DNA of 64,000 nucleotides from Peromyscus leucopus (GCF_004664715.2 NC_051070.1:75438231-75502230); one strand, 5' to 3'. Shown: positions 49,961-62,584, counted from the first letter of the stretch. Translations and numbers: made by a program. The notes: generated by a model not told the origin, from the sequence alone.

Positions 49961-50506
49961 ACGTCAAATAAAGGGCTCATTGGGATCACATGGCCAATCA
50001 GTAGAAGAATCCCGAGTCCCAGTTCAAGTAATATCCTTGAGATTTCCAGAAGCTAAGGAGTTTTGAACACAGTCAAGTTCCTTGAAATAATGCCAGGGCT
50101 AGAACACATTCTCAAACTCCATCTCTCTCTATGCTTGGAGACCACCCTTCCCTGCCCCCCGCTCCCCTCCTCATCCCTCCCTGCCCCGCCCCACTCCAGC
50201 TGGTGATTAAGAAAATGCTCTATTGCCTTTTGAGGGAAAAAAAATATTCTGGCATCAAAAATATTTTTTGCTTGAGGCTGACGCATTTCCTCTAGAGACA
50301 CACTTCGGAATTTACAATGTAAGTTGCTAACAAAGTGTGATTCACCCACAAAAATTCGTCTTACAAACAACTTCCAAACGCAGATCCTGCAGATGCCAAA
50401 CACGCACTGATAAAACACAGTGCCATGTTGTTTTTAAGAGCCTAAAAGTAATGCTTCTTCAGATGAGTATTTAAAGATAAAACAGTATAAAGCATTTTGA
50501 TTAAAA

Positions 50507-50564
50507 ATCAGAGGCAAAACATAGATATCCATTATTATATCGGAGGCACAACCTGGATATCCAT
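50507..50564. repeat. Old 32-bp tandem duplication
   Basis: cagaggcaaaacatagatatccat and cggaggcacaacctggatatccat lie 32 bases apart. They sit just after the stop codon of the candidate minus-strand exon. Confidence 0.7.
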
Positions 50565-50571
50565 TACTATT

Positions 50572-50822
50572 TCACTCAGTAGGGGCAGAAGTTCCAGTCT
50601 GACCAATAGAACTGAAATAGATGTGTGAGTCACAAACGCTGCTGGGGGGCACAGAGCCAGCGCTGTCGCTGTCAAATGATGGAACTGGCTTGGGGGGCAA
50701 ACCCACCAATCGACCAAGCAGGGCGGTTCGGCGGGAGACCCCTGGGTGAGTAAGAAAACAGCGAAGAAAGGACCAGCGTGCACTGAGAAATCGGACCACT
50801 CCATCAGCCATTCCACAGCTAT
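50572..50822 (-). other. Candidate unrecognised exon or decayed coding fragment within intron 1
   Basis: I do not recognise this sequence. On the minus strand a very good splice acceptor (ttttctctccag) ends at 50823. It opens straight into a reading frame that runs to a TGA at 50572-50574. An in-frame ATG lies at 50811-50809, starting MADGVVRFLSARWSF; from there the frame gives 79 codons. The translated piece has an Arg/Phe/Leu-rich N-terminal part, then a Pro/Ser/Asp part (PPKPVPSFDSDS, SVPPSS). It retains several CpG dinucleotides, unusual for neutral rodent intron. I saw no AATAAA or ATTAAA within about 150 bases after the stop and no donor I trust. It could be a terminal or internal exon of a noncoding or alternative transcript, a fragment of an old retrocopy, or chance. 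Confidence 0.22.
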
Positions 50823-51254
50823 CTGGAGAGAAAACCAACTACTTGAAAGAAAATGTGTTTCACACACTACCACACACTTTTTAGATCAGCCAAGAGATAA
50901 ATATGAGCAGTCATGAAGTTTAAAGGGAAAAAAATTGATTGTTCATCTTATTTGTGAACCAGGAATATTCTCATAAATATAATAGTATGGACTGGTGTAC
51001 TAAATACATAAAAGTTTGAAATTTCCACACACCAAAAGTTATAAAATTATACTCAACGAGTCTAGAGAAATGTTGGCACAATACAGAAAGCACAGTCTCT
51101 GTCATAGTTAATTTCTTCCTTACAGGTAAAGACAAAGACATTCTCACAGACATACAACAGAGAGAAGCCAGCAACTCACAGAGCAGTGACGACGACGACG
51201 AGCACATGCGTATTTTTAAATGGTTAACCTTATTGGGAATTTTAAAATGCGCTG

Positions 51255-51780
51255 TTTGCCAATCACATTATCGAACTCCGTTCAAATGCCACTGCACCCC
51301 AGTAAGCCTCTGGTGAAAATATTAATTTACGTAATTCCTCTGCAAAACAATTTAGCAGCACACAGCAACACCCTTCTAAAATGCTCATGCACTTTATGTA
51401 GCTTAGAAATTCTAATTTGAGAGCTCCACCCCAGGAACATAATTTTGAAATGAAAGCCAAATTTTGTTCACAAAGATGTTAATTATATTATTACTTGTAA
51501 TGGCAAAACCCAGCAAATGACAGAAGTGTTTAATAATAATGATTGATTTGTGTAGTTCTACATGATAAAATATTCACCATAAATTCCTAATGACAACCAA
51601 AATGGCATAAATAGAAAAATGTATACATGTTATCCTCTTTGATGCTAAAAATTTTTAATATACATAGGACCAATGGCAAAAGAAATATATCAAGATATTA
51701 ACAGTGGTTGTTAGAATTGCATAATTCAATTTTTATTTATATTCTCTTTTAGGTATCCTCGTTGGATCTCGTTAAATCAG
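51255..51780 (+). mobile_element. Old L1 (L1M-type) 3' region
   Basis: cctctggtgaaaatattaattt, ggaacataattttgaaatg, cacaaagatgttaattatattattacttgtaatggcaaaac and tatcaagatattaacagtggttgt follow the L1 ORF2-end/3' UTR order at low identity. Confidence 0.6.
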
Positions 51781-52907
51781 AATGAAATATTTAAATATAT
51801 ATAATATATATGCTTATATATGGTTGTTTTACTCTCTAGTAGCACAGTAGTTCTCTATTTATACTTCAAATAGGACCCAGATATACCCAACCCGTGGGAT
51901 GAGAAGCTTAGATATATACTCAGTAGAATGGCATCGTGTATCTAAATGGCTGTTCTCATGCTCATATGTGGACTATCTCTGGCACACAGGAAAACTAACT
52001 CTAGAGGCGTGGTGATGCTCTCCTCCATCTTAAACATATGGTATGCTTGGTGAAGCTGTTGTTCTACCAAAAGAACAACAAAACCAGCCCTATATATTAC
52101 TCGTGTGCTTTCTTTTTAAATAAAGATAATCTGTTTTTACCAGAGATATTGTAGACATGGGTACATTTAATTCTTTTACATAGAACGATAGTCAAATTTT
52201 TAACTTATATAATCTTATGTAAAGTACTACACTGGCCTAAAGACATCCTTTGGGAAATTTTAACTTGAAAAGTTTGTTTCTGTTTTAATTCCTAAAATTA
52301 GAGAAGAATTCCTACCGCTCCAATCAGGCAACACCACTTCCTCCTCCCACCGCCCTCCTGCTCCCTTGGCTGCGCGAACAGGGTGCTGGTCATTATTTAT
52401 ATACATATTATATTATATACATGGACTCGTAGCCACGGGACTACAACGCTTGAGAGCGTTGGCAGTGCTCTGAACCAAACCCAAAGGAAGTCAGCACTGC
52501 TCGGTAACAAATCGAGAAGCCGAAGCCATTGGTTTTCAGATTAACAGCACTTAACAAGACATTTCTCCTACCACCTTTCTCGTAGCTCTCCCTCCCCATC
52601 AGCATGTGTAAGTCACAGTATGCAGAACCCCAAATTTGCCTGTTCCACTGTCCTGCTACCACGGCAAACACAACCAACTCCTAGAGCAGTGATCTTGGTG
52701 GTACACTGTGAGTTTACCATGCTGTTACAAGGATAATGAAGGGCTGGGGGGGGGGGGAGGTTAGAAATTTCTGGACTTGCTCAATGCCCACTTCCCCATT
52801 AACACTCATTTCCAAATGGACAGTCATTGGGAAGGGGTTTCAATCTGTGAAACAATACTACAGAGTCATCTTTTCCCAAATACATCTGCAATGAGAATTA
52901 GCATTAG

Positions 52908-53095
52908 CAGCTCCACTGACGTCTCAGTGGGAAGAGCACTTGCTGATCTTTCAGAGGATCAAAGTTCAGTTTCCAGCACCCACATTGGGTGGCTCACAAC
53001 CACCTACAACTCAAGCTCTAGGGGATCCAGTACCCCACTCTGGCTTTCACAGGCACATGCAGCATGTGTAAATAGAAGTGAAATCTTTTAAAAAT
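52908..53095 (+). mobile_element. B2 SINE
   Basis: ctccactgacgtctcagtggg, aagagcacttgctgatctttcagaggatc, cagtttccagcacccacattgggtggctcacaacc and a terminal A-rich tail. Confidence 0.85.
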
Positions 53096-53225
53096 TAAGG
53101 AATTAATGTTACAAATTAATGTAATTACAAACAGAACAGTTCTCAAAATTAACTTCTTTGGTATGTTAACAGCAAGCTACTGTGATAGAAGAAAAGAGTA
53201 GTGGAAAAAATCAAAACTATAAACA

Positions 53226-53280
53226 AGAGCCTTTAATCCCAGCACTTTGGGGCAGAGGTGGGGAGATCTCTGCGAGACAG
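53226..53280 (+). mobile_element. B1 fragment
   Basis: gagcctttaatcccagcactttggggcagaggtggggagatctctgcgag is the B1 5' half. The right half is missing. Confidence 0.7.
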
Positions 53281-53289
53281 GCTTAGGTG

Positions 53290-56200
53290 GAACCTAAATT
53301 TCGGAAACCTACAGTTGACTATGCGTCTGTAGCTACCAAGGGATCTTAAGGAATGGGACAGGCTGGGGAGCCACCTGTCTGTGCTACAGTTGTATGACTG
53401 TGTGAAATAAAGAGATAAGGCTGTAAGTAATGTGCCTAACTTCTACATCCGCTCACAGTTCCCAAGCTCTTTCCTCCCAGAGGTTGGAGACAGGGCCATT
53501 TCTGCTTTGTAGCACCAGCTCCCTGGGGATCTCAACAGTCAAGGGAGCTAGGTCTCTGGATGACCCCAGGATTCCAGCAGTCCTGAGACTGTGCCACTTC
53601 AAGCAGCTTCCCAAGAGGAAACATCTGCACAACTCCCCCCTGCAGTACGCAAGTGTCATGTGGGAAGGGAACTCTGCTTAGAAACAGCTGACTTCCATGT
53701 GTGCCCTGAACCTTGTCTTCTGCAGTAACTTCTAATAATCTGTTTCTTAATAAAACTTGGTTCTCTACTTGGGTCCAGAGAGAAACACTTGATGGGCTCC
53801 TAAGCCTCACTGGCTCTCCATAAAGAGCACGTGGAGGAGGGGCAGCTGGGACACGTGTCAGGCGGCAGAGCTGGGACAGAAGGAACACTGAGTCCTAGCT
53901 AGCAGGAGACTCTGTCTAACAGTGGGAGTCATGACCCAAAAAGAGTAGTGTGTTTAGGAAGCACGCCGCTGAGAAATGCACACTCATACGGAGTGCTGTC
54001 CCAGAACAGGTCTCAAAGCACTAACCGTGACCAGTGAGCAGCGTGGCAAGCATGGAGCAAGCGAGGTCCCAGGGGGTGCACTGATGGCCGAAGAGCAGTG
54101 GAGGCACGAGGCACAAGAGACAGTCAGAGGGACTGCCTGGCCAAGGGCCACATGCTGTGACACCTCTGCCACTGTGCTCAGAGTTGACACGATGCCTCAA
54201 AACTAAAGACAAGTGCTTACTTAACCTGCAATCTCGTTTTTTTTTTTTTTTTCATCCCTTGTCTAAATTTCAGCTTCCAAAGTGGCAAAGCCGATTGAAG
54301 CTCTTGTTTTGAGTTCTTACATTCAAAAGACACAACCACTTAATGTCCTTAGACCTCTGTCTTTTATCAGTTAGTCTGAATCAAGTTTCTCAGAGGACTG
54401 AGGGACCCTTCTCCTGCCCGGAGAAATAGGCAAACTAGAGAAGGCTGTGTTGTTCAGGTCTATCCCTGAGTTCTAGGAAGGCCACTAAATCATTCACATC
54501 GAGACAGCATGATTGGTCATGGGATGCAGGATCTGTTAATTCTTCACCACCATCAAAAAAAAAGGAAGAGAGGGGAAATGTACATTCTAAACCGAGAATA
54601 AAGGACATTAGACATCCTTCAGTAATAACAAGAGCAAAACAGAAAATATTTATACTATCAAAAGAAAACTGAGTTCTTAGGCCAAGAACCAAATCACAAT
54701 GTATGCAATGCTTTAGAAAGACATCTTCACGGGCCCCACTCACACAGATCCTGCAGAGTGAATGAAGATGACCAGCCAGTGAGCTGAGGTGAAGGACTCC
54801 TGGAGGTCATGTCAACAAGGACTTCAAGAAGACCAGAAAAGTACAAGGACTCCAACCTCTGAGAAAAGCACCTGATGGAACCAAACAGAGAACAACTTGG
54901 CGATGAAACGTACCCCATGTGTCTTCCTGCATGCCCAGACTCCCTCAGACAGGCTTTCTGTTGTTAACTTTTAACATAATTTATAAGTCGTTACTTGCAG
55001 CAAGCTGTAGGACAAGAAAGGACACACAGCAGCTTCGCAGCAGGAGGAAGTGAGGCAGAACATTGTGTGGTTCACACATCCAATGGCATCCAACTTCACA
55101 ACTCCTAGTCAAAGTTTGTCTCCACAGAAGGAGCCTACGGCTTCAAACCTACCATAAAGGATGTGGGTGAGGTGTCAGTCGAAAGCTTCTGGGCAGGAGT
55201 GTTTCTGATAACTGAAACAAGTCCTCTTGAGGAGGTGGTGGGATCTCTCATACAGCTCTCTCAGTCAGTGAACACACACTGAAGGTTGACGGTTACCTTC
55301 CTCAGAGAGCCCATGTCTTCCCTATACCGTCAAAGACCGCCCCTCATCTGTCCCAAGCATCTCCAATCCCAAACCCCGAAATGACTCCTCTTCCCTCGCT
55401 ATCTGTGACACCTTGTGCATGCATGTCAGCTGTTGAACACTGCGCCGGATGCCAGGGTCACAACTACTACCCAGAGCACAGGTCCAGTAGAGAACCAAAG
55501 CCAATTCACTGTGACTGTACTTGGGACCAAAGTTACATAGGATGATTTGGAAAGTGATATGGGAGCCCAGGAAGAAAAGCAGCAGGTACAGAGCATCGAA
55601 GAAGGATTCGAAGAGCTAGGTGCCATACAAAGTCCTGGAAGGATGAGTAGATATGGCTTGGGAGGCACAGCTCTCCCACACCAAAGAGCAAAGGCCCAGA
55701 AGCAAGAGAGATGAGGATATCCGAGAAACCCCAAGCATCGTATGAGGAAGCATGTCTCTGGCGGCACTGTGCAGGATGAACTGAGACAGAGAAAGAATGA
55801 GAAGGAACTGTAAGACTGTAACCTGTGACCAGGGCAGAAATCAAAGTAAGACCGTGAGAAAAGTCTAAACTTGGTCTTTGTGGAGGTGAGACGATCCGGG
55901 CTGAGCTCTGGGATCAGGCGGGCGTGGCTGGTAGTGCCACCAGCTCAGAGGTAATCTAAGAGAGAGACAGATTTCCAGGGGGAGAAAGAACTTCACATTG
56001 TCACCATAAAGTAGGAAGTAATCTGTGCTTCCCACCAACCCTGCCTGTTTCCTGAGCTGCCCGCACATGGGACCTTAAGTCACATCAAATTCAATATGAT
56101 GACCCTGTCACACTAAAACACTGTGGTCCAAACACCACATGGGTAATCATGTAACAGTACCCTAGTTTCCCCTTCCGGACACACACCCAAACCACATGCT

Positions 56201-56513
56201 TCCAAACACCGACCCTTCCTCCTGCACACTTGTGGCTTTCTTCTACCTTTCTGAAAGCTAGGGCCAGTGAACTCCACAGGACAGTTAGCTGTGGGGGCGA
56301 TCTGTTCCAGCACAGTTGAGGGCCACATAAAGGCATTTCTCTAGACTCCAGTGACTGGAAGCCAGTTCATATAAATCCAAAGCTAATGAAGAAAAGGAAT
56401 TAATATTAACATTACACATCAAAACAAATACTGTAATACCCCCAGGAAGCTAAACTGTACAATTTAGTGTAGTAATTCAGAGACAAAAAAGAAATCAACC
56501 TCCCTACCACAGT
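53290..56513. other. Unassigned intronic sequence
   Basis: Apart from homopolymers (T15-17 near 54238) nothing is clearly recognised. 55500-55760 has the look of an ancient mammal-wide repeat that I cannot name. Overlapping frames at 55426-55844 are on the minus strand without splice support. Confidence 0.4.
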
Positions 56514-56527
56514 AAAATCACCATGTC

Positions 56528-56674
56528 GCCGGGCGTTGGTGGCGCACGCCTTTAATCCCAGGACTCGGGAGGCAGAGCCAGGCGGATCTCTGTAAGTTCG
56601 AGGCCAGCCTGGGCTACCAAGTAAGCTCCAGGAAAAGGTGCAAAGCTACACAGAGAAACCCTGTCTCGAAAAAC

Positions 56675-56718
<44 letters not shown>
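56528..56718 (+). mobile_element. B1 SINE, young full-length copy with A43 tail
   Basis: gccgggcgttggtggcgcacgcctttaatccc through gcaaagctacacagagaaaccctgtctcg, ending in a long pure A run. Target-site repeat aaaatcaccatgtc lies at 56514-56527 and 56715-56728. The ccaggaaaaggtgcaaagc segment is the cricetid form as I recall it. Confidence 0.97.
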
Positions 56719-56721
<3 letters not shown>

Positions 56722-56779
56722 CCATGTCATCTCTCTGCTGCATACATACATGCTACTGTTCACCCTAATTGTAAATGAC

Positions 56780-57315
56780 AAAATTATGGCTTGTAGCCAA
56801 GAAGAACATACACTCCATAAGGCGGAGTATTTTAGGGGGAGCAATTCATCAGTTTCTAAGAAAGTTAAATATAGACTTACAGTAATTCACTACTAAGAAC
56901 CCACCAATGCAAAACCCAAACAACCAGCAAGCAAATGTCCATTAACTGCATGATGGATTATGTGTCCATCACCTGGTCAACGGCAAATCAAATGTGGTCT
57001 ACTCAGAACAGAACACCTCTTAGACATAAACAGGGAATGAAGAACTAACATACACTGTGCCATGAATGAACTAGCTCAATGAAAGAAGCCAGGCACAAAT
57101 GACTACCAATTGAATGATTCAATTCAAATGAAATTTTCTGAAAAGGGCAAAATTAGAGAGAGAGAGCGGCAGTTCTGAGACAGGCAGGGAGCAGAAATTA
57201 ACCACAACCTGGCAGGAGGGGACAGAGGGGGTGCTCAGGGTTCTACCACTGGACTGTGACAAGGAATTCGCAAACCACTGAACTGTATGCTAAATGGATA
57301 AAGTGGACAGCACCA
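56780..57315 (+). mobile_element. Old L1 (L1M-type) 3' region
   Basis: aatgtccattaactgcatgatgg, caatgaaagaagccaggcacaaatgac, attgaatgattcaattcaaatgaaattttc and ccactgaactgtatgctaaatgg match the L1 3' end in order. The copy was probably interrupted by the young B1 just upstream. Confidence 0.7.
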
Positions 57316-57319
57316 AGGC

Positions 57320-58035
57320 TATCTCAACAAGGCTGAAACAAGAAAAAGAAAAGCTTTAAGCCTCACAATGTGCAACACAAGCAAAATACACTTCTCACAA
57401 AAACTTAGGAAATCTGCAGTAAGGACTAATGCATGCTACCCTCAGCCTTAAAGTCCTCTGTCTGCACTAACACTGAACCATGTGCATGCACTTAGCTCTG
57501 TGTGACATGTCCTCTCCTGCAGGTCAATCTTCCTGCTTCAACAAGACTAACATCCCCTATACCACACATGGCACCCTACACCTCCAGTCCAGCAGGGAGT
57601 TCATCCTTTGGGACTAGGGGACTAGGCTCTAATGACCAGTGCATGTCCAGAAGAAACTCATGAGCATATTCTTGGGGAACCACAAAACATTAAGAAGCAC
57701 CCGACATTCTGTCAGTGCCTGACTGGAACTGCATTTCAATTAAAACGGAGCAAATTCTCATCATATGCCACCAAGTCACTAATGAGGCACATCTCATCAG
57801 AAGATGCATTTGGGACAAGAGAAGGACATGGGAAACTATACTGCATTCTACAAAAACCAAGACCCCAGTGGCTTCAAGACAGAACCACAGGCAGTAAGAG
57901 CCATCCCATCCCATGGCACCAGAGGCAGGCCAGACTCAAAGCTCTGGCCAACACCAGTCAACACAGAATGCTATACGGCAGATAATGCTTTCATTTTAGC
58001 AAAACATCATTGCTGTTGTTTATTTCTGCTCTTTT
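57320..58035. other. Unassigned intronic sequence
   Basis: Overlapping plus-strand frames (57632-57985, 57804-58145) have no recognisable domain or splice boundary. Confidence 0.4.
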
Positions 58036-58039
58036 TTTT

Positions 58040-58478
58040 GGCTCTTTTGGGGGGAGGGGTCCTGCCACCTAGCTCCCAAATAAATCATACATGGAGGCTT
58101 ATTCTTAATTATGAATGCCTGGCCCTAGCTTGGCTTAGTTTCTAGCCAGCTTCCCTTAACTTATCCCATCTACCTTTTGCCTCTGGGCTTCTCCTTTTCT
58201 CTTACTTCTGTAATTCTTACTCTTACTCTGTGGCTTGCTGTGTAGCTGGGTGGCTGGCCCCTGGAGTCCTCCTTCTCTGACTACCTTCTTACTCCCAGAT
58301 TTCTCCCTCTATATATTCTCTCTGCCTGCCAGCCCCGCCTATCCTTTCTCCTGCCTTGCCATTGGCTGTTCAGTTCTTTATTAGACCATCAGGTGTGTTA
58401 GACAGGCCCAGTAACACAGCTTCACAGGGTTAAACAAATGCAACCTAAACAAAAGTAACACACCTTAAAATAGTATTC
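58040..58478 (-). mobile_element. Rodent ERV-type LTR
   Basis: On the minus strand: a CCAAT box in gccaatggcaagg, TATA-like gaatatatagaggg, the body ggaggactccaggggccagcc, and the end catgtatgatttatttgggagct. This is a high-copy rodent LTR whose name I am unsure of. It points in the same direction as PELI2. Confidence 0.55.
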
Positions 58479-58479
58479 T

Positions 58480-60050
58480 ACAACACATCACTTGCTATAC
58501 TAAGCTGACAGTGAGATCCAAATTTATCACACACTGGCTTTTCTGTACAGCAGTAACGGAGAGACATGTGTAAAGTTTCCTATAAACCTAAGCAGTTTTA
58601 TTTAAAAAAACAAAAGAAAAAAGGAATTTAAGTCAACACTCAGGAGGCCCAATATCTTTTCCTTTTGAAAGAGAATTATTATCAAAATAGAAAGTGCATA
58701 TGTCAAGCTTTTTAATCACTCTGTCAAACAAATGAAACAACTTAAAAAGAGGAAATACTTTTGGCTCATGTCTTCAGAGGTTTTGGTGCACGGAGTCCTC
58801 ACTACATGGTCTTCAGGCTCGTGGTAAGGCATGATTATCATGGTGGTAGGCATGCGGTAAGGAAAGCTGCTCACTTCATAGCAGCCAGGAAGCGGCACAG
58901 GTCCCAGGACCCGTGTCACCCATGTGGGTTCCATTCTACCTCCCGCTTACCCCATCTGCCAGTACTGCCATCATACTATGAATGCACCAAGTAGTCAACC
59001 CACTGATGAGGTCACAGCTTGCAGGAGCCAATCATCTCTCAGGGACTGGGTCCATAAGCCTTTAGCAGATGAGCCTTTTAGGAGCACACTTCATATCTAA
59101 ATGGTGAGACATACACTGGAATATACACTCTCCAAATGACCCCAGTGCAAGGTACAGCAGAAAGCCTGGTAAGACACTTGGGTGACACAGTATGCATTCT
59201 ACTGCCACTCCACACAGCAAACGTGCGACTCGCCACTGTCTGATGCTGACAGGGCCTCGGCTAACCTATTCTGAAGCTTTTAACTATAGGGAGCAGGGGG
59301 TAAAAACTAACAAACGCAGCCCTAGTGGAAGGAGCTGGAGGGAAGAGAAGGAAAAGCAGGAAGGAAACTATTCAGTATTAACCCAAGATAAAGAAAACAT
59401 TTCTTTGGAATCAGGAGACCTAACATTCAGCTTTTTGTCTCTGCACACTCCCCTCCCAAACTGGGCTTTTCACTTTGTTCCTGTCTTTTAATGGAAACAC
59501 TGGCAAAGGGTAAAGCTGGAAGTAACAGCATTAGGATGGGCAGCCTTATTCACTCTGCCCACTTGACAGATGGTCCCTCAGGGCTGGGGTCACAGGACAA
59601 GGCTGGAGCTCCACGGGACCGAGACACACTAAACCAAGTTATAAATCACAAACAACAAACCTTTGTCTCATGAATTATTTCATGGACTTGTTAAAACAGA
59701 AAGCTGACATAGCCCTGACTCAAAAACCTGAAAAGCCTTCCAAGTGCACCTGAGGGTTTCCTGAAGAAACCCCACCTGTTGACAGTTTGAATCTGCCCCA
59801 TGTCATAGCCTCATCTACAGAGTTGGGACTCACCCACTGCAGTCCCCATCTCGAAATAAGCCAACTCCTTGAAAGACACTGTGTGATGTATCTCCCACTG
59901 GTTCTCTGGCTCTGGTTCAGTCTTCAATGATGCAATAAACTGAATGAATAAGTAAATATATGGTTTCTCATTCTAAAAAAGCAGTTTCAAACAAGGGATG
60001 GAGAACACGAAAATGTACAAGGTGTCAGACTGGAATCAGAAACACGAACA
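58480..60050. other. Unassigned intronic sequence
   Basis: Nothing recognised with confidence. Confidence 0.4.
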
Positions 60051-60054
60051 TGTT

Positions 60055-60200
60055 TATATATAAACACACACAAACATATAAATACAAGTATGTATGTAGC
60101 GTGGTACGTGTGCATATACGTGCACACATGCATGTGTGTACACGTTGATGTGCGTGTGTATTTGCATGTATGTATATACATATATAAATCTATTTCTGTA
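60055..60200. repeat. (TA/TG/CA) alternating low-complexity tract
   Basis: Alternating purine-pyrimidine sequence (acacacaaacatataaata to gtatgtatatacatatataaa). Confidence 0.85.
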
Positions 60201-61210
60201 TTTTATTTTTTATATTTTATTCTTTGTATCTTTCACATCATGCCTCCCAATCCCACCCATCACCCCCACCCCTAGAATAAAACAAAATGAAATTTAAGAG
60301 AAAAAAAAAAAAGGAGAAGGGGAGAATCTCATCGGGGGAGCTGCAGTGTGACACAGTGAGGCACACAGTAAACCCCCTTATCCCTACATTTTTACATGCA
60401 GGCATTCACCACCAAGAATCACTGGTCTGCTCTGAGGCCCCTGGTCTCTGCTACACCATCGACAATGCTGGGCCCTCCCTGGGACTCTTCCTTGACATCC
60501 TGCGCCTGCCCTGTGTTGTGGAGATCTTGTAGCTCTGGGACAGCAGGACCAACTCCCCCTCCCCTACCCTGTGCTCCAGCAGATCACAGATGGGGTGGAT
60601 GTTGGGGTGGGCCAACCCATAACCCTGGTTCTGGGCCTGGGTCATTGCAGGGTTGGTCAGCCCGCCAGCTCTCCCTTGGACTCACCAAGGTGAACTCTCC
60701 AGCACTGCCCTGGCTAGTTCTCCCCTTGCAGCCAGGAGCAAGGGGCAGGGCTGGTTCTCCTGCTGTCAGTCCTCAGGGTCGGTTCTCCCACGCCTACACC
60801 TTCAGGGCCAGCTCTGCTGTGTTGCCCAGGAGAGGGGTAGGGGCCACTCTCCCGAAGGCTGCAGCTGGGAAGGGGCAGAGCCAGCTCTTCCAACTCCCTC
60901 AGGGGTTGGTGGTGGGGGCATCTCTCCCTCGCCCGCCCATGCTGCCAGGTGACAGAGGAATAATAGGGCCAGCTCTCCCATGGTCACAACTTCACAGAGC
61001 TGGCTCACCCACACCTCCGCCAACAGGGTCAGCTCTACTGGGCTGCCCAGGCGAGGTGCAGGGTCCACTGGAGGGCTGCAGCTGGTAAGGGGGAGGGTCA
61101 GCTCCCTCGCCCACCACAGGTGGCAGGGTCAAGAGGGAGGGGGTATCTTCCCCCCCCTTCCCTCCCACTACATGGCAGATGAGGGGGACGTGAGGCATAT
61201 ATATCTCTAT
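60200..61210. mobile_element. GC-rich rodent interspersed repeat, internally repetitive (possibly L1 UTR-derived)
   Basis: It opens with aaatttaagagaaaaaa and gggggagctgcagtgtgacacagtg, then carries several loose copies of a gggccagctctcc / agggtcagctct motif at roughly 80-100 bp spacing. A 230-codon plus-strand frame (60396-61088) runs through it but is Gly/Ala/Pro/Ser-rich and repeat-driven. I recall this repeat from rodent genomes, perhaps as part of L1. Family and strand are not certain. Confidence 0.45.
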
Positions 61211-61214
61211 TTTT

Positions 61215-62138
61215 ATTAAACATACACATTATAAACAGCAATTCTTCGGGCGTTTCTAAAAGTACGTCATAATTTCATCCTCTGTCTATGTGGTGCATGC
61301 ACGTGTGTACATGTTAATGTGGGTGGTGCAGGTGCGCTGACCCCACAGTGCATGTGTACAGAGGAGCCCTACCAGGCCTGGCTCTGGGGAGTCCTTATGA
61401 TGGGCGGAGGCGAGGGGAGGGGCACACAACCACACAATTCTGTACAGGGAAAACAGATGCAGTCGTGTATTCAAAGAGAAAGGAATGAAAGTTGCCCCTT
61501 CCTTACATGTTTAACAACTCCTATTCTCCAATTCTCGGAGAAGGTCCAGATACTACAGTGACATGGTCCGGGGGGTTCACCAAGTTCATCCAGAGAAGAG
61601 CCAAAAGCCAAGTGAGCAACTACAAAGTAAATTATACCATCGCCTCTGACAGAAACTGGGACAGGACAGCAGAGCTCACAGAGCGGGCTGCCTGGAAGCC
61701 CTGACCATGTGACCGAACTGAAAAGGTCCTGGGGCTGCAGGGCAGAAAGCAGGGCTTCCAAAGGCGCTGTCAGTGGCCAGGGAAGCTGGCCAGGAGGGGC
61801 TCTGAGAACTGAAGGGTCTTTTACACCTTTTGTATCTTCGGAGTCTTCAGCCATGAATATACTCATGCTTGATTTTAAAAGCAATGACTGGTCTAAGAAC
61901 TAGGAAGTACCTCGATTTCCCACGGTTGTGCAGGTGTATTGCTAGCAATGCTGACATCTCCTACTGTATCCTTTTCCCCCTAATATCAGCATGAAAGGAG
62001 CTGACAAAATAGAACATGATCTCATTTTCAAAAAAGAATTTCGGGGGGTGGGGGCTTTATATGAAATATACCCCCAAAAGTTTCTCAAGTCTAATAGTTC
62101 TTGGTTAGGATCAGAGCTCACAGATAAAGCTATCCCTA
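61215..62138. other. Unassigned intronic sequence
   Basis: Frames 61471-61884 (minus, 137 codons) and 61492-61903 (plus) overlap and are not supported as genes. Confidence 0.4.
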
Positions 62139-62149
62139 AACCTTAAATT

Positions 62150-62319
62150 TCTTTATTTTTTTTTTCTTTTGGTTTTGACAGACAGGGTTTTTCTGTGTAG
62201 CCTTGGCTGTCCTGGAACTCACTCTGTAGACCAGGCTGGCCTTGAACTCACAGAGATCTGCCTGCCTCTGCCTCCTGAGTACTGGGATTAAAGGCATGCA
62301 TCACCACTGCCTGGGTAAG
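62150..62319 (-). mobile_element. B1 SINE
   Basis: tgacagacagggtttttctgtgtagccttgg, gtagaccaggctggccttgaactcac and gtactgggattaaaggcatgc, flanked by the target-site repeat ccttaaatt (62141-62149 and 62320-62328). Confidence 0.95.
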
Positions 62320-62584
62320 CCTTAAATTCTTAATTCTCCAAAAAATTATGAATTGCCAGGCATCCAAGGACAATTAAAATGAGAAGGCAATGGCAAGCAG
62401 GAGCAGGAATGTCCTGCTGAAAGCCCACGTTCTCACACTGTACAGTGGACAGCACCAAAATGTTAGAGATAACAGCATGCAGGATACCGTGTGGCCCTAC
62501 TTCTCAGTATTTATAAATAAATGACACATCTGTTGTTTACATATTTGATCAACAGTTACATTTGAGTTATCTTGTTCATTTACT

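Noticed and set aside
60396..61088. 230-codon plus-strand frame
   Set aside because: It lies wholly in a GC-rich internally repetitive interspersed repeat, with low-complexity composition and no recognisable domain.
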